Source of the DNA: an uncultured Clostridia bacterium
GTDB taxonomy: Bacteria; Bacillota; Clostridia; Christensenellales; UBA1242
Direction of reading: 5' to 3'
Assembly (NCBI GenBank): GCA_930979925.1
Contig: CAKNIB010000010.1
Coordinates: forward strand, 1-33,871
Length of the DNA stretch: 33,871 bases
Numbering within the stretch: position 1 is the stretch's first letter; the number at the start of each line of letters is the position of its first letter. Below, in pieces: positions 7,451 through 14,495 of this stretch. Position numbers and translations under genes: made by a program. The notes under the pieces were generated by a model. The model was given only the letters and a program-made list of their open reading frames with translations. It made no database searches and had not been told where the DNA came from.

Positions 7451-10180
7451 ATGGGACTTTTTGGTAATGAAAACAAATCACAGATTAAGAAATTAAAGAA
7501 GATTGCAGACAAGGTTATCGCACTTGAGGAGAAATATAAAGGCTATACAAACGAGCAACTCCGCGCCTGCACTGACGAGTTTAGAAATAGGTACAAGACA
7601 GGGGAGAGCTTAAACGACCTTCTACCTGAGGCTTTTGCAGTGGTTAGAGAGGCGTCAGCAAGGGTGCTTAACATGCGCCACTTTTATGTGCAGATTTTAG
7701 GTGGTATCGCTCTCCATCAAGGACGTATTGCCGAGATGGCAACAGGTGAAGGTAAAACGCTGGTGGCGACCTTGCCTGCTTATCTTAACGCAATCACCGG
7801 CAAAGGCGTGCATGTCGTAACGGTCAACGAATACCTTGCAAAACGTGACGCCGAGTGGATGGGTAAGGTTTACAAGTTTTTAGGTCTTTCGGTCGGCGTG
7901 TCACTAAACGGACAGAATGACGAGGCAAAGACCAAGGCATACCTTGCCGATATAACTTACACAACAAACAATGAGCTAGGCTTTGACTATCTTCGTGACA
8001 ACATGGCAAGAAATAAAAATCAGCGTGTTCAACGCGGACTTAACTTTGCCATAGTGGACGAGGTTGATAGTATCTTAATTGATGAGGCGCGTACTCCACT
8101 TATTATCAGCGGACGTGGTAACAAATCGACTGATGGCTACCAAGTGGCTCAAAAGTTTGCCAAATCTCTTAAAAAAGACGATGACGTAGAAATTGATATC
8201 AAGACTAAGCAGATAAACCTAACCGATAAAGGTATAAGAAAGGCGGAGAGCTTTTATCATATAGATAACCTCTCAGATATTGAAAATATAGAGCTCAGCC
8301 ACTATATCAACAACGCACTTCGCGCAAACTTTATCATGCATCGCGACGAAAACTACATCGTAAAGGATGGCGAGGTTATCATAGTCGACGAGTTTACTGG
8401 ACGTCTTTCTCCAGGACGCCGTTTCTCTTCAGGACTACACCAGGCGATAGAGGCTAAAGAGGGTGTTGACATCCGCGACGAAAACCAGACCTACGCAACC
8501 ATAACCTTCCAAAACTTCTTCAGACTTTACTCAAAACTTTCAGGTATGACAGGTACAGCCAAGACAGAAGAGGGCGAGTTTAGAACAATTTATAACCTTG
8601 ACGTTGTTATCATTCCGCCAAATAGACCAAAACAAAGAATTGACTATCCTGATATCATGTACATCTCTGAGGACGGCAAGATTAAAGCTATAATCGAGGA
8701 GATTAAAGAGTGCGTTAAGACTGGTCAACCAGCCCTAATTGGTACTATTAATATTGATAAGTCAGAACTTTTGTCAACTGCTCTTAAACGCGAGGGCATT
8801 AAGCACCAAGTGCTCAACGCAAAGAACAATGAAAAAGAAAGTGAGATTGTCGCTCAGGCAGGCAGAAAAGGGGCTATCACCATTGCCACCAACATGGCAG
8901 GTCGTGGTACCGATATTTTGCTTGGCGGTAACCCAGAATTTATGGCAAAGAAGGAGATGGTCGACAAGGGCTACACCGACGAAGAAATCTCCTATGCAAC
9001 CGCTTTCAACTATGTGGATGACGAAAAACTAAACCAGGCAAGAGAGGAGTACAACAAACTCTACAACAAGCATAAAGAGGTCACCGATAAGGAGAAAGAG
9101 GAGGTTATTGCGCTAGGCGGACTTCACATCATAGGTACCGAGCGCCACGAGTCTCGCCGTATTGACAACCAGCTCCGCGGACGTTCTGGACGTCAAGGCG
9201 ACCCAGGCTCAAGCGTATTCTTCCTCTCACTTGATGACGACCTATTTAAACGCTTTGCAACTGATAAATTACGTAAACTTCTTGCTTTCTTTAAGATAGA
9301 CGACTCAACACCACTTCAGTTTAAACAACTTTCTAAACAGATTGAGACCTCACAGCGCAAGGTAGAGCTTCAAAACTTTAGCATAAGAAAGACCGTTCTT
9401 CAATTTGACGATGTTATGAATAAGCAGAGAGAAATCATCTACTCAGAGCGTAACAAGGTGCTTGACGGCGAGCCAGTTCATGACCAAATACTCAAAATGT
9501 TCCCAGACGTCGTTTCAACAAGCGTGCATAAGATTATATCTGATGATATTCCTTATTATAACTGGGATTTAGAGGCACTTAACAAAGAGCTTGAAAATGG
9601 ACTTCTTGAGAAGGAAAGCAATACAATAACCGAAGAATTTGTCGAAAATTGTGATGTCAATGACGTGATTGAAAAAGTTTTGGATATCATCTACAAACGT
9701 TATGATGAGCGTCATAGCGAGGTAGCCGAGCTCGGTATTGACTTTGAAGACATCGAAAGAGAGGTTCTTCTCCGTATGGTTGATATCAACTGGATGAGCC
9801 AGATTGAAAATATGCAGATTATGAAGGACGAAATCCTTTCAAGGCAATTTGGTCAACAGGATCCTATTATGGCGTACAAGAAAGAGGGCTTTGATATGTT
9901 CGACGCCATGATTGATAAGATTAAAGAGACCACCTGTAAAGTGCTACTAAATGCTAGAATTAGACGCCAACCACCAGAGCCAGCACCAGAACCTGTAAAG
10001 ATACTTTTCACAGGTAAAGAGCTCACTCCAGAGGAGCGCGCCGCACAAAAACAAAAGCAGAAATTGCAGGTACAAAAGACAATCTACAACGATAAACCAA
10101 AGGCTGGACGCAATGACCCTTGCCCATGCGGAAGCGGGAAAAAGTATAAAAATTGTTGCTGGGATAAGGACCATCAGTAA
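7451..10180 (+). CDS. secA: Preprotein translocase ATPase SecA
   Basis: ATP-driven motor that pushes unfolded precursors through SecYEG at the cytoplasmic membrane. Of 909 residues: Walker A MATGEGKT at 96-103, DEAD-type box VDEVDSILIDEARTP at about 202-215, the preprotein cross-linking region around 230-370, second nucleotide-binding fold with TNMAGRGTDILLGG, RQGDPGSS and the helical scaffold/wing, and a C-terminal SEC-C zinc motif with C891, C893, C902 and C903. Length and motif order are those of a full, active SecA. Start at 7451 supported by AAGGAG five bases upstream. secE lies 1.6 kb downstream, so two Sec components are close, though separate promoters and a terminator put them in different transcripts. 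The large anchored surface protein at 16757-25249 is a likely client. Confidence 0.98.
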   Translation: MGLFGNENKSQIKKLKKIADKVIALEEKYKGYTNEQLRACTDEFRNRYKTGESLNDLLPEAFAVVREASARVLNMRHFYVQILGGIALHQGRIAEMATGEGKTLVATLPAYLNAITGKGVHVVTVNEYLAKRDAEWMGKVYKFLGLSVGVSLNGQNDEAKTKAYLADITYTTNNELGFDYLRDNMARNKNQRVQRGLNFAIVDEVDSILIDEARTPLIISGRGNKSTDGYQVAQKFAKSLKKDDDVEIDIKTKQINLTDKGIRKAESFYHIDNLSDIENIELSHYINNALRANFIMHRDENYIVKDGEVIIVDEFTGRLSPGRRFSSGLHQAIEAKEGVDIRDENQTYATITFQNFFRLYSKLSGMTGTAKTEEGEFRTIYNLDVVIIPPNRPKQRIDYPDIMYISEDGKIKAIIEEIKECVKTGQPALIGTINIDKSELLSTALKREGIKHQVLNAKNNEKESEIVAQAGRKGAITIATNMAGRGTDILLGGNPEFMAKKEMVDKGYTDEEISYATAFNYVDDEKLNQAREEYNKLYNKHKEVTDKEKEEVIALGGLHIIGTERHESRRIDNQLRGRSGRQGDPGSSVFFLSLDDDLFKRFATDKLRKLLAFFKIDDSTPLQFKQLSKQIETSQRKVELQNFSIRKTVLQFDDVMNKQREIIYSERNKVLDGEPVHDQILKMFPDVVSTSVHKIISDDIPYYNWDLEALNKELENGLLEKESNTITEEFVENCDVNDVIEKVLDIIYKRYDERHSEVAELGIDFEDIEREVLLRMVDINWMSQIENMQIMKDEILSRQFGQQDPIMAYKKEGFDMFDAMIDKIKETTCKVLLNARIRRQPPEPAPEPVKILFTGKELTPEERAAQKQKQKLQVQKTIYNDKPKAGRNDPCPCGSGKKYKNCCWDKDHQ

Positions 10181-10206
10181 AACTGGGGTAACACCAAAAT
10201 TTTTGA

Positions 10207-10243
10207 AAATAAAATTGCAGGGTTTAAACCTGCAATTTTATTT
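10207..10243 (+). terminator. Terminator of secA
   Basis: Perfect 15-bp stem (10207-10221 with 10229-10243), 7-nt loop GTTTAAA. The 3' arm is T-rich (TTTTATTT), giving the U-rich end; it lies 27 bp after the secA stop. Confidence 0.75.
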
Positions 10244-10258
10244 CACCCTTAAGGGAAC

Positions 10259-10436
10259 GCTGACACGGCTTGCGTTGCAAGCCTAACAGCTAAAATTTTG
10301 GTTTTCCTCCCTCCGGGTTCCCGCAAAATCGTAAGATTTTGTGGGTGGATAACTCCCTTTCCACCCCAGCCAAAAATTTTCTAAATTTTTGGCTTAATTT
10401 GGAGTCTTACCGGCTATATTTCTATGACGTTAAGTA
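10259..10436 (+). repeat. Multi-hairpin intergenic element, copy 1
   Basis: First of three diverged copies of one layout in the 842-bp gene-free gap between secA and the hicB-like gene. Helix H1: outer GCTG/CAGC around GGCTTGC/GCAAGCC (10259-10290). H2: CCCGCAAAATC/GATTTTGTGGG (about 10320-10344). H3: 12-bp perfect stem AGCCAAAAATTT with a TCT loop (10368-10394). It ends in a diverged version of the GGACCCGCAAGGGG box (GGAGTCTTACCGG) followed by TATATTTCTATG. No coding potential seen. Confidence 0.7.
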
Positions 10437-10442
10437 AAAAAT

Positions 10443-10653
10443 GCTGACACGACTTGCCAGAGACAAGTCTAACAGCTAAGGTACGTGTTTTTTCGTGAAC
10501 GTCACTCAAAACACTTTAGCTAGGACCCATAATATCAAATGATTTTATGGGTGCCCTAGTTTTCTCTCCCAAGCCTCTTTCACACTCGACAAAAAATCTT
10601 CTAGATTTTTTGCCTCAACAAGGACCCGCAAGGGGTGTTTTATGGTATTAAAC
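10443..10653 (+). repeat. Multi-hairpin intergenic element, copy 2
   Basis: Same helix order as copy 1 with changed but still pairing sequences. H1: GCTGACAC, GACTTG/CAAGTC, TAACAGC (10443-10476). H2: CTAGG.CCCATAA/TTATGGG..CCTAG (10520-10560). H3: CAAAAAATCT-TCT-AGATTTTTTG (10590-10612). H4: GGACCCGCAAGGGG (from about 10622), a CCC-GCAA-GGG hairpin with a GNRA-type loop. Confidence 0.7.
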
Positions 10654-10693
10654 ACAAGGGGTGATTTAATTGGGGAGGGACCCAAGCGCAAAC

Positions 10694-10862
10694 GCTGACA
10701 CGGGTCGCTAATGCAACCCTAACAGCTAGCGCACGCACTTTTTCGAGTTCCTCTCAAAGCGTTTTCGGTCCCTCTCCCAGTCCTCCTCCGACCCAGCCAA
10801 AAATTTTCTAAATTTTTGGCTTTATAAGGACCCGCAAGGGGTATATTTTTATGGCGCGAACT
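10694..10862 (+). repeat. Multi-hairpin intergenic element, copy 3
   Basis: H1: GCTGACAC, GGGTCGC/GCAACCC, TAACAGC (10694-10726). H3: AGCCAAAAATTT-TCT-AAATTTTTGGCT (10795-10821), identical to copy 1. H4: GGACCCGCAAGGGG then TATATTTTTATGG (10828-10855), as in copy 2. A degenerate fourth start (GAACGCTAACAAGC) follows at about 10868. Confidence 0.7.
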
Positions 10863-10927
10863 AAAAGGAACGCTAACAAGCTTTATTAAATATTATGAAA
10901 TTTTTTAAAAAATTAGTGTTTTTCGTT

Positions 10928-10955
10928 TTGAAAAACACTTTTTTTATGGTATCAT
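10928..10955 (+). promoter_or_regulatory. Promoter of the hicB-like gene
   Basis: TTGAAA (10928-10933), 16 bp, TATCAT (10950-10955). Confidence 0.45.
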
Positions 10956-10971
10956 AATTATGAGAAAATTG

Positions 10972-11001
10972 TTTGCATAATATATTTTAACTAAATGCAA
11001 A
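10972..11001 (+). promoter_or_regulatory. Possible operator of the hicB-like gene
   Basis: Inverted repeat TTTGCAT (10972-10978) / ATGCAAA (10995-11001) between promoter and start codon. HicB antitoxins often repress their own gene, but whether this protein binds DNA is not evident. Confidence 0.3.
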
Positions 11002-11022
11002 TGTTTTTTAAGGAGCTTTTCC

Positions 11023-11286
11023 ATGAAAAGATATGTCTATCCTGCTGTGTTTATAAAAGATGAAGCTGAAGATGTATACCGCGTATTTTTTCCAGACCTC
11101 GACATAACCACCGATGGTAATATTATGGAGGAAGCTTTTTTATATGCCGAAGAGTGCCTTAAAACTTATTTTAAATATATAGAAAAGTATGACCTAGATT
11201 TTAATCTTCCAACCGATTTTGAAATTGTCAAAAAGTCAGCAAGGGTGGAGGATGTAGTTATGCTTATAGAAGCAGTAACCAAATAA
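11023..11286 (+). CDS. HicB-like antitoxin-family protein (orphan)
   Basis: 87 residues matching the partial RNase-H-like fold of HicB antitoxins: YVYPAVFIKDEAEDVYRVFF-PDLDITTDG, then EEAFLYAEECLKTYF (the usual pattern is YPA+F...Y.V.FPDL.G..T.G....EA...A.E.L). HicB normally neutralises the mRNA interferase HicA, encoded next to it; no HicA-like ORF lies on either side here. The C-terminal part (residues 55-87) is short and shows no obvious ribbon-helix-helix or HTH. Good AAGGAG at 11010-11015. It is flanked on both sides by repeated elements, so the partner may have been lost or may never have been present. It could also be a stand-alone regulator of this fold. Confidence 0.75.
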   Translation: MKRYVYPAVFIKDEAEDVYRVFFPDLDITTDGNIMEEAFLYAEECLKTYFKYIEKYDLDFNLPTDFEIVKKSARVEDVVMLIEAVTK

Positions 11287-11289
11287 AAA

Positions 11290-11430
11290 CCTGTGAAAAA
11301 CTTCGCGATACTGCGTTGCGTCAAAGGCTACGCTCTTGTGCGTTTTGAAAAATCAAAACAGCACGGTTTCGCTCGCCTTTTCCTTATCCCCAAAACTGGC
11401 AAGCAGTTTCGTGAAACCCCGTTGTGCTAT
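11290..11430 (+). repeat. Dispersed element family 'A/B/C', copy A
   Basis: Shares long stretches with 12879-13049 and 32579-32809: GCGATACTGCGTTGCGTCAA, CTACGCTCTTGTGCG, TTCGCTCGCC, TTTTCCTTATCCC. Contains hairpins GTGCGTTTTGA/TCAAAACAGCAC and CCCCAAAACTG..CAGTTTCGTGAAACCCC. The left end (CCTGTGAAAAACTT) is a diverged form of the terminal arm of copies B and C; no matching right arm is visible. A 71-residue reading frame through it is not accepted as a gene. The remaining DNA up to the rpmG promoter holds only the 32-bp repeat below. Confidence 0.75.
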
Positions 11431-11435
11431 CAAAG

Positions 11436-11467
11436 TACACTTAACGTTATGGGAACACTTAACGATA
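11436..11467 (+). repeat. 32-bp repeat TACACTTAACGTTATG..., copy 1
   Basis: Occurs again at 13135-13166 with one mismatch; the unit itself contains ACACTTAACG twice. Both copies lie upstream of ribosomal-protein genes (rpmG and rplK). Confidence 0.7.
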
Positions 11468-11515
11468 GTAGGTGGATAATCCACCACAAATTTCTAAAAA
11501 ATCTTTGATAAATTG

Positions 11516-11544
11516 TTGACAATAATCTTTATATATGATATTAT
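11516..11544 (+). promoter_or_regulatory. Promoter of rpmG-secE-nusG
   Basis: TTGACA (11516-11521), 17 bp, TATTAT (11539-11544); the overlapping TATAAT at 11542-11547 is 20 bp away. Confidence 0.65.
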
Positions 11545-11548
11545 AATG

Positions 11549-11579
11549 CTAGCACCTTTTAAAAGGGTGTTAGTTTTTT
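11549..11579 (+). terminator. Hairpin plus T-run at the very 5' end of the rpmG leader
   Basis: CTAGCACC (11549-11556) pairs with GGTGTTAG (11566-11573, one G-T wobble) and is followed directly by six T (11574-11579), then the ribosome binding site TTAGGAG. It has the form of an intrinsic terminator but begins at or next to the predicted transcript start, so it may instead be a stabilising 5' hairpin or an attenuator. Confidence 0.5.
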
Positions 11580-11593
11580 GTTAGGAGAAGAAT

Positions 11594-11755
11594 ATGGCAG
11601 CACCAAAACGTAAAAATATCATTCTTGCTTGCACTGAGTGCCAAGAAAGAAATTATGCAACAAGCAAAAACACAACTGCAAATCCTGAAAGGATTGAGGT
11701 TAAAAAGTTCTGCTCTCGTTGCGGAAAAAGAACAGTTCATAAAGAAACAAAATAA
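11594..11755 (+). CDS. rpmG: 50S ribosomal protein L33
   Basis: 53 residues, small 50S subunit protein. Four Cys in two pairs (CTEC at 13-16 and CSRC at 40-43) mark the zinc-binding C+ paralogue. The sequence has the usual [14 protein letters not shown]...[15 protein letters not shown] pattern. TAGGAG lies about 6-7 nt before the ATG. It opens the conserved rpmG-secE-nusG block; secE starts 18 bp after its stop. Confidence 0.95.
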   Translation: MAAPKRKNIILACTECQERNYATSKNTTANPERIEVKKFCSRCGKRTVHKETK

Positions 11756-11773
11756 ACCAATTTAGGGGGTATT

Positions 11774-12226
11774 ATGGCAAAAAAGAAAAGTCAAGCCAAG
11801 AAAAAAACACCTGTTCCTGCCTTGCAAACAGAGGAGGCAGTTTCTCGCGAAGTAGAAACAACAGAGGCTCAAACTGAGGTGAAAGCTGGGGAAGAAACCG
11901 CTCTCGTTAAGGCTACCGAAACTGAGAAGGAAACCAAGAAGGCAGAAAAGACAAAAGAGGACAAAAAGCAAGACAAAAATAACAAGAACAATAAGAAAAA
12001 TGTCAAGAACGCTAAAAATGGCAAAAAATTAAAAGAAAAAGGTTCTTTAAAGAGAAAGACTAAAGAGACTTTTGCCGAGCTTAAAAAGGTTACTTGGCCA
12101 TCCTTTGCCGATGTCTGCAAAAAGACAGGAGTAGTACTTGTAGTTGTTCTTATTTTTGCAGTCATAATCTTTGGTATAGATACAGGTCTAGGTGCATTAA
12201 TGCAACTATTAAGACCAGGTAGTTAG
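11774..12226 (+). CDS. secE: Preprotein translocase subunit SecE with long charged N-terminal extension
   Basis: SecE clamps the two halves of SecY in the membrane. The conserved part is at the C-terminus: KETFAELKKVTWPSFADV (about 96-113), the amphipathic helix typical of SecE, then one membrane helix GVVLVVVLIFAVIIFGID (about 119-136). Single-helix Gram-positive SecE is usually 60-75 residues. Here about 90 additional residues rich in Lys, Glu, Asn and Thr precede it, expected to be disordered and cytosolic. Ribosome binding site AGGGGG before the ATG. Position between rpmG and nusG supports the call. Residues 45-90 are almost entirely charged or Asn. Confidence 0.92.
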   Translation: MAKKKSQAKKKTPVPALQTEEAVSREVETTEAQTEVKAGEETALVKATETEKETKKAEKTKEDKKQDKNNKNNKKNVKNAKNGKKLKEKGSLKRKTKETFAELKKVTWPSFADVCKKTGVVLVVVLIFAVIIFGIDTGLGALMQLLRPGS

Positions 12227-12234
12227 GAGCAAAT

Positions 12235-12888
12235 ATGGAAGAAAAAGATTTAGACAAATTAGAAGCACAATCAGCACAAGCTAATATTGCAGAAAACGAA
12301 ACAAGGCCAGAAACCCAGCCAAAAGAAGAGTATGACGACGAAAAGGCTTATAAGGAATATGTGGACAGCATCCCAACACATTGGTATGTTCTTCACACCT
12401 TTTCAGGCTATGAAAATGTAGCTAAAGAGAACCTTGAAACTGTTGTCGAAAAATTTAACCTTCAAGATAGAATTTTTGACATAATCATCCCTATGGAAGA
12501 TGTCGTTGAAGAGAAAAATGGTAAAAAACGTCTTGTTCAACGTAAATCAATGCCTTGCTATATTTTAGTTAAGATGAAGTATGGCGATGATATTTGGCAT
12601 AACGTTACAAGAACACGTGGTATCACAGGTTTTGCCGGACCTAAAGGCAGACCTCTTCCACTTCCAGAGAAGGACGTTATAAGAATGCGCCTTGAAAAGA
12701 TTAAGGTAGACGTAGACCTTCAAGAGGGCGATAAGGTAGAAATAGTAGATGGCGCTCTTAATGGTCAAATAGGCGTAGTCACTGCAATAGATAAAGAGAC
12801 CGGACATGTTTCAGTTAATGTTGAGATGTTCAATCGTGAGACGCCGGTGGATGTGGAGCTTTCTCAAGTCCGCAAAATCTCAGGCTAA
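12235..12888 (+). CDS. nusG: Transcription termination/antitermination factor NusG
   Basis: 217 residues. NGN domain from about residue 49 (HWYVLHTFSGYENVAKENLE...PCYILVKMKYGDDIWHNVTRTRGITGFAG), KOW domain about 160-215 (QEGDKVEIVDGALNGQIGVV). NusG travels with RNA polymerase, affecting pausing, Rho and ribosome coupling. An acidic 45-residue N-terminal extension precedes the NGN domain. TAGGAGC ribosome binding site; 8 bp after secE. The last codons (Ser-Gly-stop) lie inside the left arm of a repeat element (12879-13049), so the end of the protein has apparently been rewritten by that element; the family usually ends shortly after the SQV.K. motif. Confidence 0.97.
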   Translation: MEEKDLDKLEAQSAQANIAENETRPETQPKEEYDDEKAYKEYVDSIPTHWYVLHTFSGYENVAKENLETVVEKFNLQDRIFDIIIPMEDVVEEKNGKKRLVQRKSMPCYILVKMKYGDDIWHNVTRTRGITGFAGPKGRPLPLPEKDVIRMRLEKIKVDVDLQEGDKVEIVDGALNGQIGVVTAIDKETGHVSVNVEMFNRETPVDVELSQVRKISG

Positions 12889-13049
12889 AGAAAACACATC
12901 GCACTGCTGCGCCACGTCAAAGGCTACGCTCTTGTGCGTTTTGAAAAATCAAAACAGCACGGTTTCGCTCGCCTTTTCCTTATCCCCAAAAATCTCACGA
13001 TTTTCGGGGACCCCATTATGCTATCAACCAGTGTTTTCTTTAGCCTGAG
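12879..13049 (+). repeat. Palindrome-ended dispersed element, copy B (3' end of nusG)
   Basis: Flanked by perfect 19-bp inverted repeats: CTCAGGCTAAAGAAAACAC at 12879-12897 and its reverse complement at 13031-13049. The interior matches copies A and C (GTCAAAGGCTACGCTCTTGT, TTCGCTCGCCTTTTCCTTAT), with internal hairpins GTTTTGA/TCAAAAC and CCCCAAAAATC/GATTTTCGGGG. The left arm includes the nusG TAA (12886-12888). No T-run follows the right arm, so it is not an ordinary terminator. No transposase inside; looks like a MITE-type insertion or structured RNA element. Confidence 0.75.
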
Positions 13050-13082
13050 GGGGTATTAGAAAAACAAAAAACGGCGTGCTTT

Positions 13083-13111
13083 GCCGTACAGTCGCCAAGC
13101 GTTAGGCTTGC
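13083..13111 (-). repeat. CAAGCCTAACGCTTGGCGACTGT-type repeat, copy 1
   Basis: On the minus strand it reads GCAAGC-CTAAC-GCTTG-GCGACTGTACGGC, a 5-bp hairpin followed by a conserved tail. The same unit occurs at 30111-30139 and 30181-30210. Adjoining bases GCTGACAAGC...GCAAGC (to about 13128) also resemble helix H1 of the secA-hicB elements. Confidence 0.6.
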
Positions 13112-13134
13112 AAACTAAGCTTGTCAGCCCCATA

Positions 13135-13166
13135 TACACTTAACGTTATGAGAACACTTAACGATA
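13135..13166 (+). repeat. 32-bp repeat TACACTTAACGTTATG..., copy 2
   Basis: One mismatch to 11436-11467. It is followed by GCAAACT-A-AGTTTGC and by two tandem copies of AGTCCGA(A/G)ATGACTT (about 13216-13262). The rest of the 437-bp nusG-rplK gap holds no gene. Confidence 0.65.
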
Positions 13167-13268
13167 ATGATGCAAACTAAGTTTGCTATAGTCGGCTTCG
13201 ACTTAAAACAAAGCAAGTCCGAAATGACTTTAAACTACAATTAGTCCGAGATGACTTAAAACTATATG

Positions 13269-13310
13269 TGTGGGAGAGTGGAACTGCAACCACTCATACA
13301 AATAACCACA
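13269..13310 (+). promoter_or_regulatory. Candidate L1-binding autoregulatory leader of rplK-rplA
   Basis: Two stacked helices right before the rplK ribosome binding site: outer TGTGG (13269-13273)/CCACA (13306-13310) and inner GAGTGG (13276-13281)/CCACTC (13290-13295), joined by an asymmetric loop CATACAAATAA. L1 represses the L11-L1 mRNA through such a 23S-mimicking site in many bacteria; matching this one to it is inference from position and shape. Confidence 0.5.
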
Positions 13311-13325
13311 AAAAAGGAGGATAAA

Positions 13326-13754
13326 ATGGCAGAAAAGAAAATTGCAGCAGTTGTAAAATTACAACTCGACGCAGGTAAAGCCACTCCGGGACCTCCAGTT
13401 GGTTCTACACTTGGACCTCATGGAATTAACCTTGGTGCCTTTACAAAAGAATTTAACGAGAAGACAGCAGCTCAAGCAGGACTCAAGATACCTGTAGTTG
13501 TAACAATCTATGCTGATAGAAGCTTCTCATTTGTACTCAAGACTCCACCAGCAGCTATTCTTATCATGAAAGCTATTGGTCTTGAAAAGGGTTCTGCAGT
13601 ACCAAACAAAACAAAAGTCGGAAGTATAACAAAAGCACAAATCAGACAAATCGCTGAGACCAAGATGCCAGACCTTAACTGTACATCTATTGAGTCTGCA
13701 ATGTCTATGATTGAAGGTGCCGCTCGTTCTATGGGCGTAACAGTAGTAGACTAA
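13326..13754 (+). CDS. rplK: 50S ribosomal protein L11
   Basis: 142 residues, the usual L11 length. Part of the GTPase-associated centre of the 50S subunit, binding 23S rRNA helices 43/44. Sequence [25 protein letters not shown] and the C-terminal rRNA-binding half ([20 protein letters not shown]...[11 protein letters not shown]) are standard. Start at 13326 rather than an upstream in-frame ATG at 13266, because AAAGGAGG lies 5 nt before it and the upstream codons overlap the leader helices. rplA follows after 10 bp. Confidence 0.98.
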   Translation: MAEKKIAAVVKLQLDAGKATPGPPVGSTLGPHGINLGAFTKEFNEKTAAQAGLKIPVVVTIYADRSFSFVLKTPPAAILIMKAIGLEKGSAVPNKTKVGSITKAQIRQIAETKMPDLNCTSIESAMSMIEGAARSMGVTVVD

Positions 13755-13764
13755 GGAGGGCGAC

Positions 13765-14445
13765 ATGAAAGTTAGTAAGAAATATGCACAAGCTTCTCAA
13801 GCTGTAACTCAAAAATCATATGATATTGCAAGCGGAATTGACACTCTTCTCTCTCTTCCAAAAGCAAAGTTTGATGAAACTGTTGAGCTTCACGTAAAAC
13901 TTGGCGTTGATGGAAGAAACGCTGACCAACAGGTTAGAGGAGTTTGTATCCTTCCTCATGGAACAGGTAAGTCACTCAAAGTTTTAGTTATCGCAAAAGG
14001 CGACAAGGCAGACGAGGCTACAAAGGCTGGAGCTGACTATGTTGGCGCTGAAGATATAATCTCAAAAATACAGGGTGGATGGCTTGACTTTGACGTCTGC
14101 ATCACAACACCTGATATGATGGGTCTTGTAGGACGTGTTGCTAGAGTACTCGGACCTAAAGGCTTAATGCCAAACCCAAAGAGTGGTACAGTTACAATGG
14201 ACGTAACCAAGGCTATTCAAGATGCTAAGGCTGGTAAAGTTGAGTATAGACTTGACAAAACCAACAACGTTCACGTAATTATCGGCAAGGTAAGCTTTGG
14301 TAAAGAGAAACTTCTTGACAACTTTAACACAGTTATTGAAGCTCTTACAAAAGCAAAACCAGCAGCTGCAAAGGGAACATACTTTAGAAACGTAACTATC
14401 GCTTCAACTATGGGTCCTGGAATTAAAATTAACATAGTTATGTAA
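13765..14445 (+). CDS. rplA: 50S ribosomal protein L1
   Basis: 226 residues. Forms the L1 stalk of the 50S subunit and is normally also the repressor of its own operon. Recognisable stretches: [86 protein letters not shown] before the ATG; co-transcribed with rplK. In many Firmicutes rplJ-rplL follow directly; here a terminator and a minus-strand region follow instead. Confidence 0.98.
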   Translation: MKVSKKYAQASQAVTQKSYDIASGIDTLLSLPKAKFDETVELHVKLGVDGRNADQQVRGVCILPHGTGKSLKVLVIAKGDKADEATKAGADYVGAEDIISKIQGGWLDFDVCITTPDMMGLVGRVARVLGPKGLMPNPKSGTVTMDVTKAIQDAKAGKVEYRLDKTNNVHVIIGKVSFGKEKLLDNFNTVIEALTKAKPAAAKGTYFRNVTIASTMGPGIKINIVM

Positions 14446-14450
14446 AAATA

Positions 14451-14495
14451 AAAAATCTACTTATCAGTGCAAAACACTTAAGTAGATTTTTTTTT
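14451..14495 (+). terminator. Terminator of rplK-rplA
   Basis: Perfect 13-bp stem (14451-14463 with 14479-14491, core ATCTACTTA/TAAGTAGAT), loop containing AGTG..CACT, then nine T (14487-14495). Confidence 0.9.

Noticed and set aside
11293..11508. Plus-strand 71-residue reading frame after the hicB-like gene
   Set aside because: Lies wholly within repeat copy A and the 32-bp repeat; no ribosome binding site; the frame is not preserved in copy C, so it reflects the repeat and not a gene.
11764..13054. Shared AGGGGGTATTA before secE and at the right end of element B
   Set aside because: Eleven bases, one of them a ribosome binding site; too short to treat as a repeat.
13266..13325. Upstream extension of rplK by 20 codons
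   Set aside because: Overlaps the leader helices; the start at 13326 has a perfect ribosome binding site and gives the normal L11 length.
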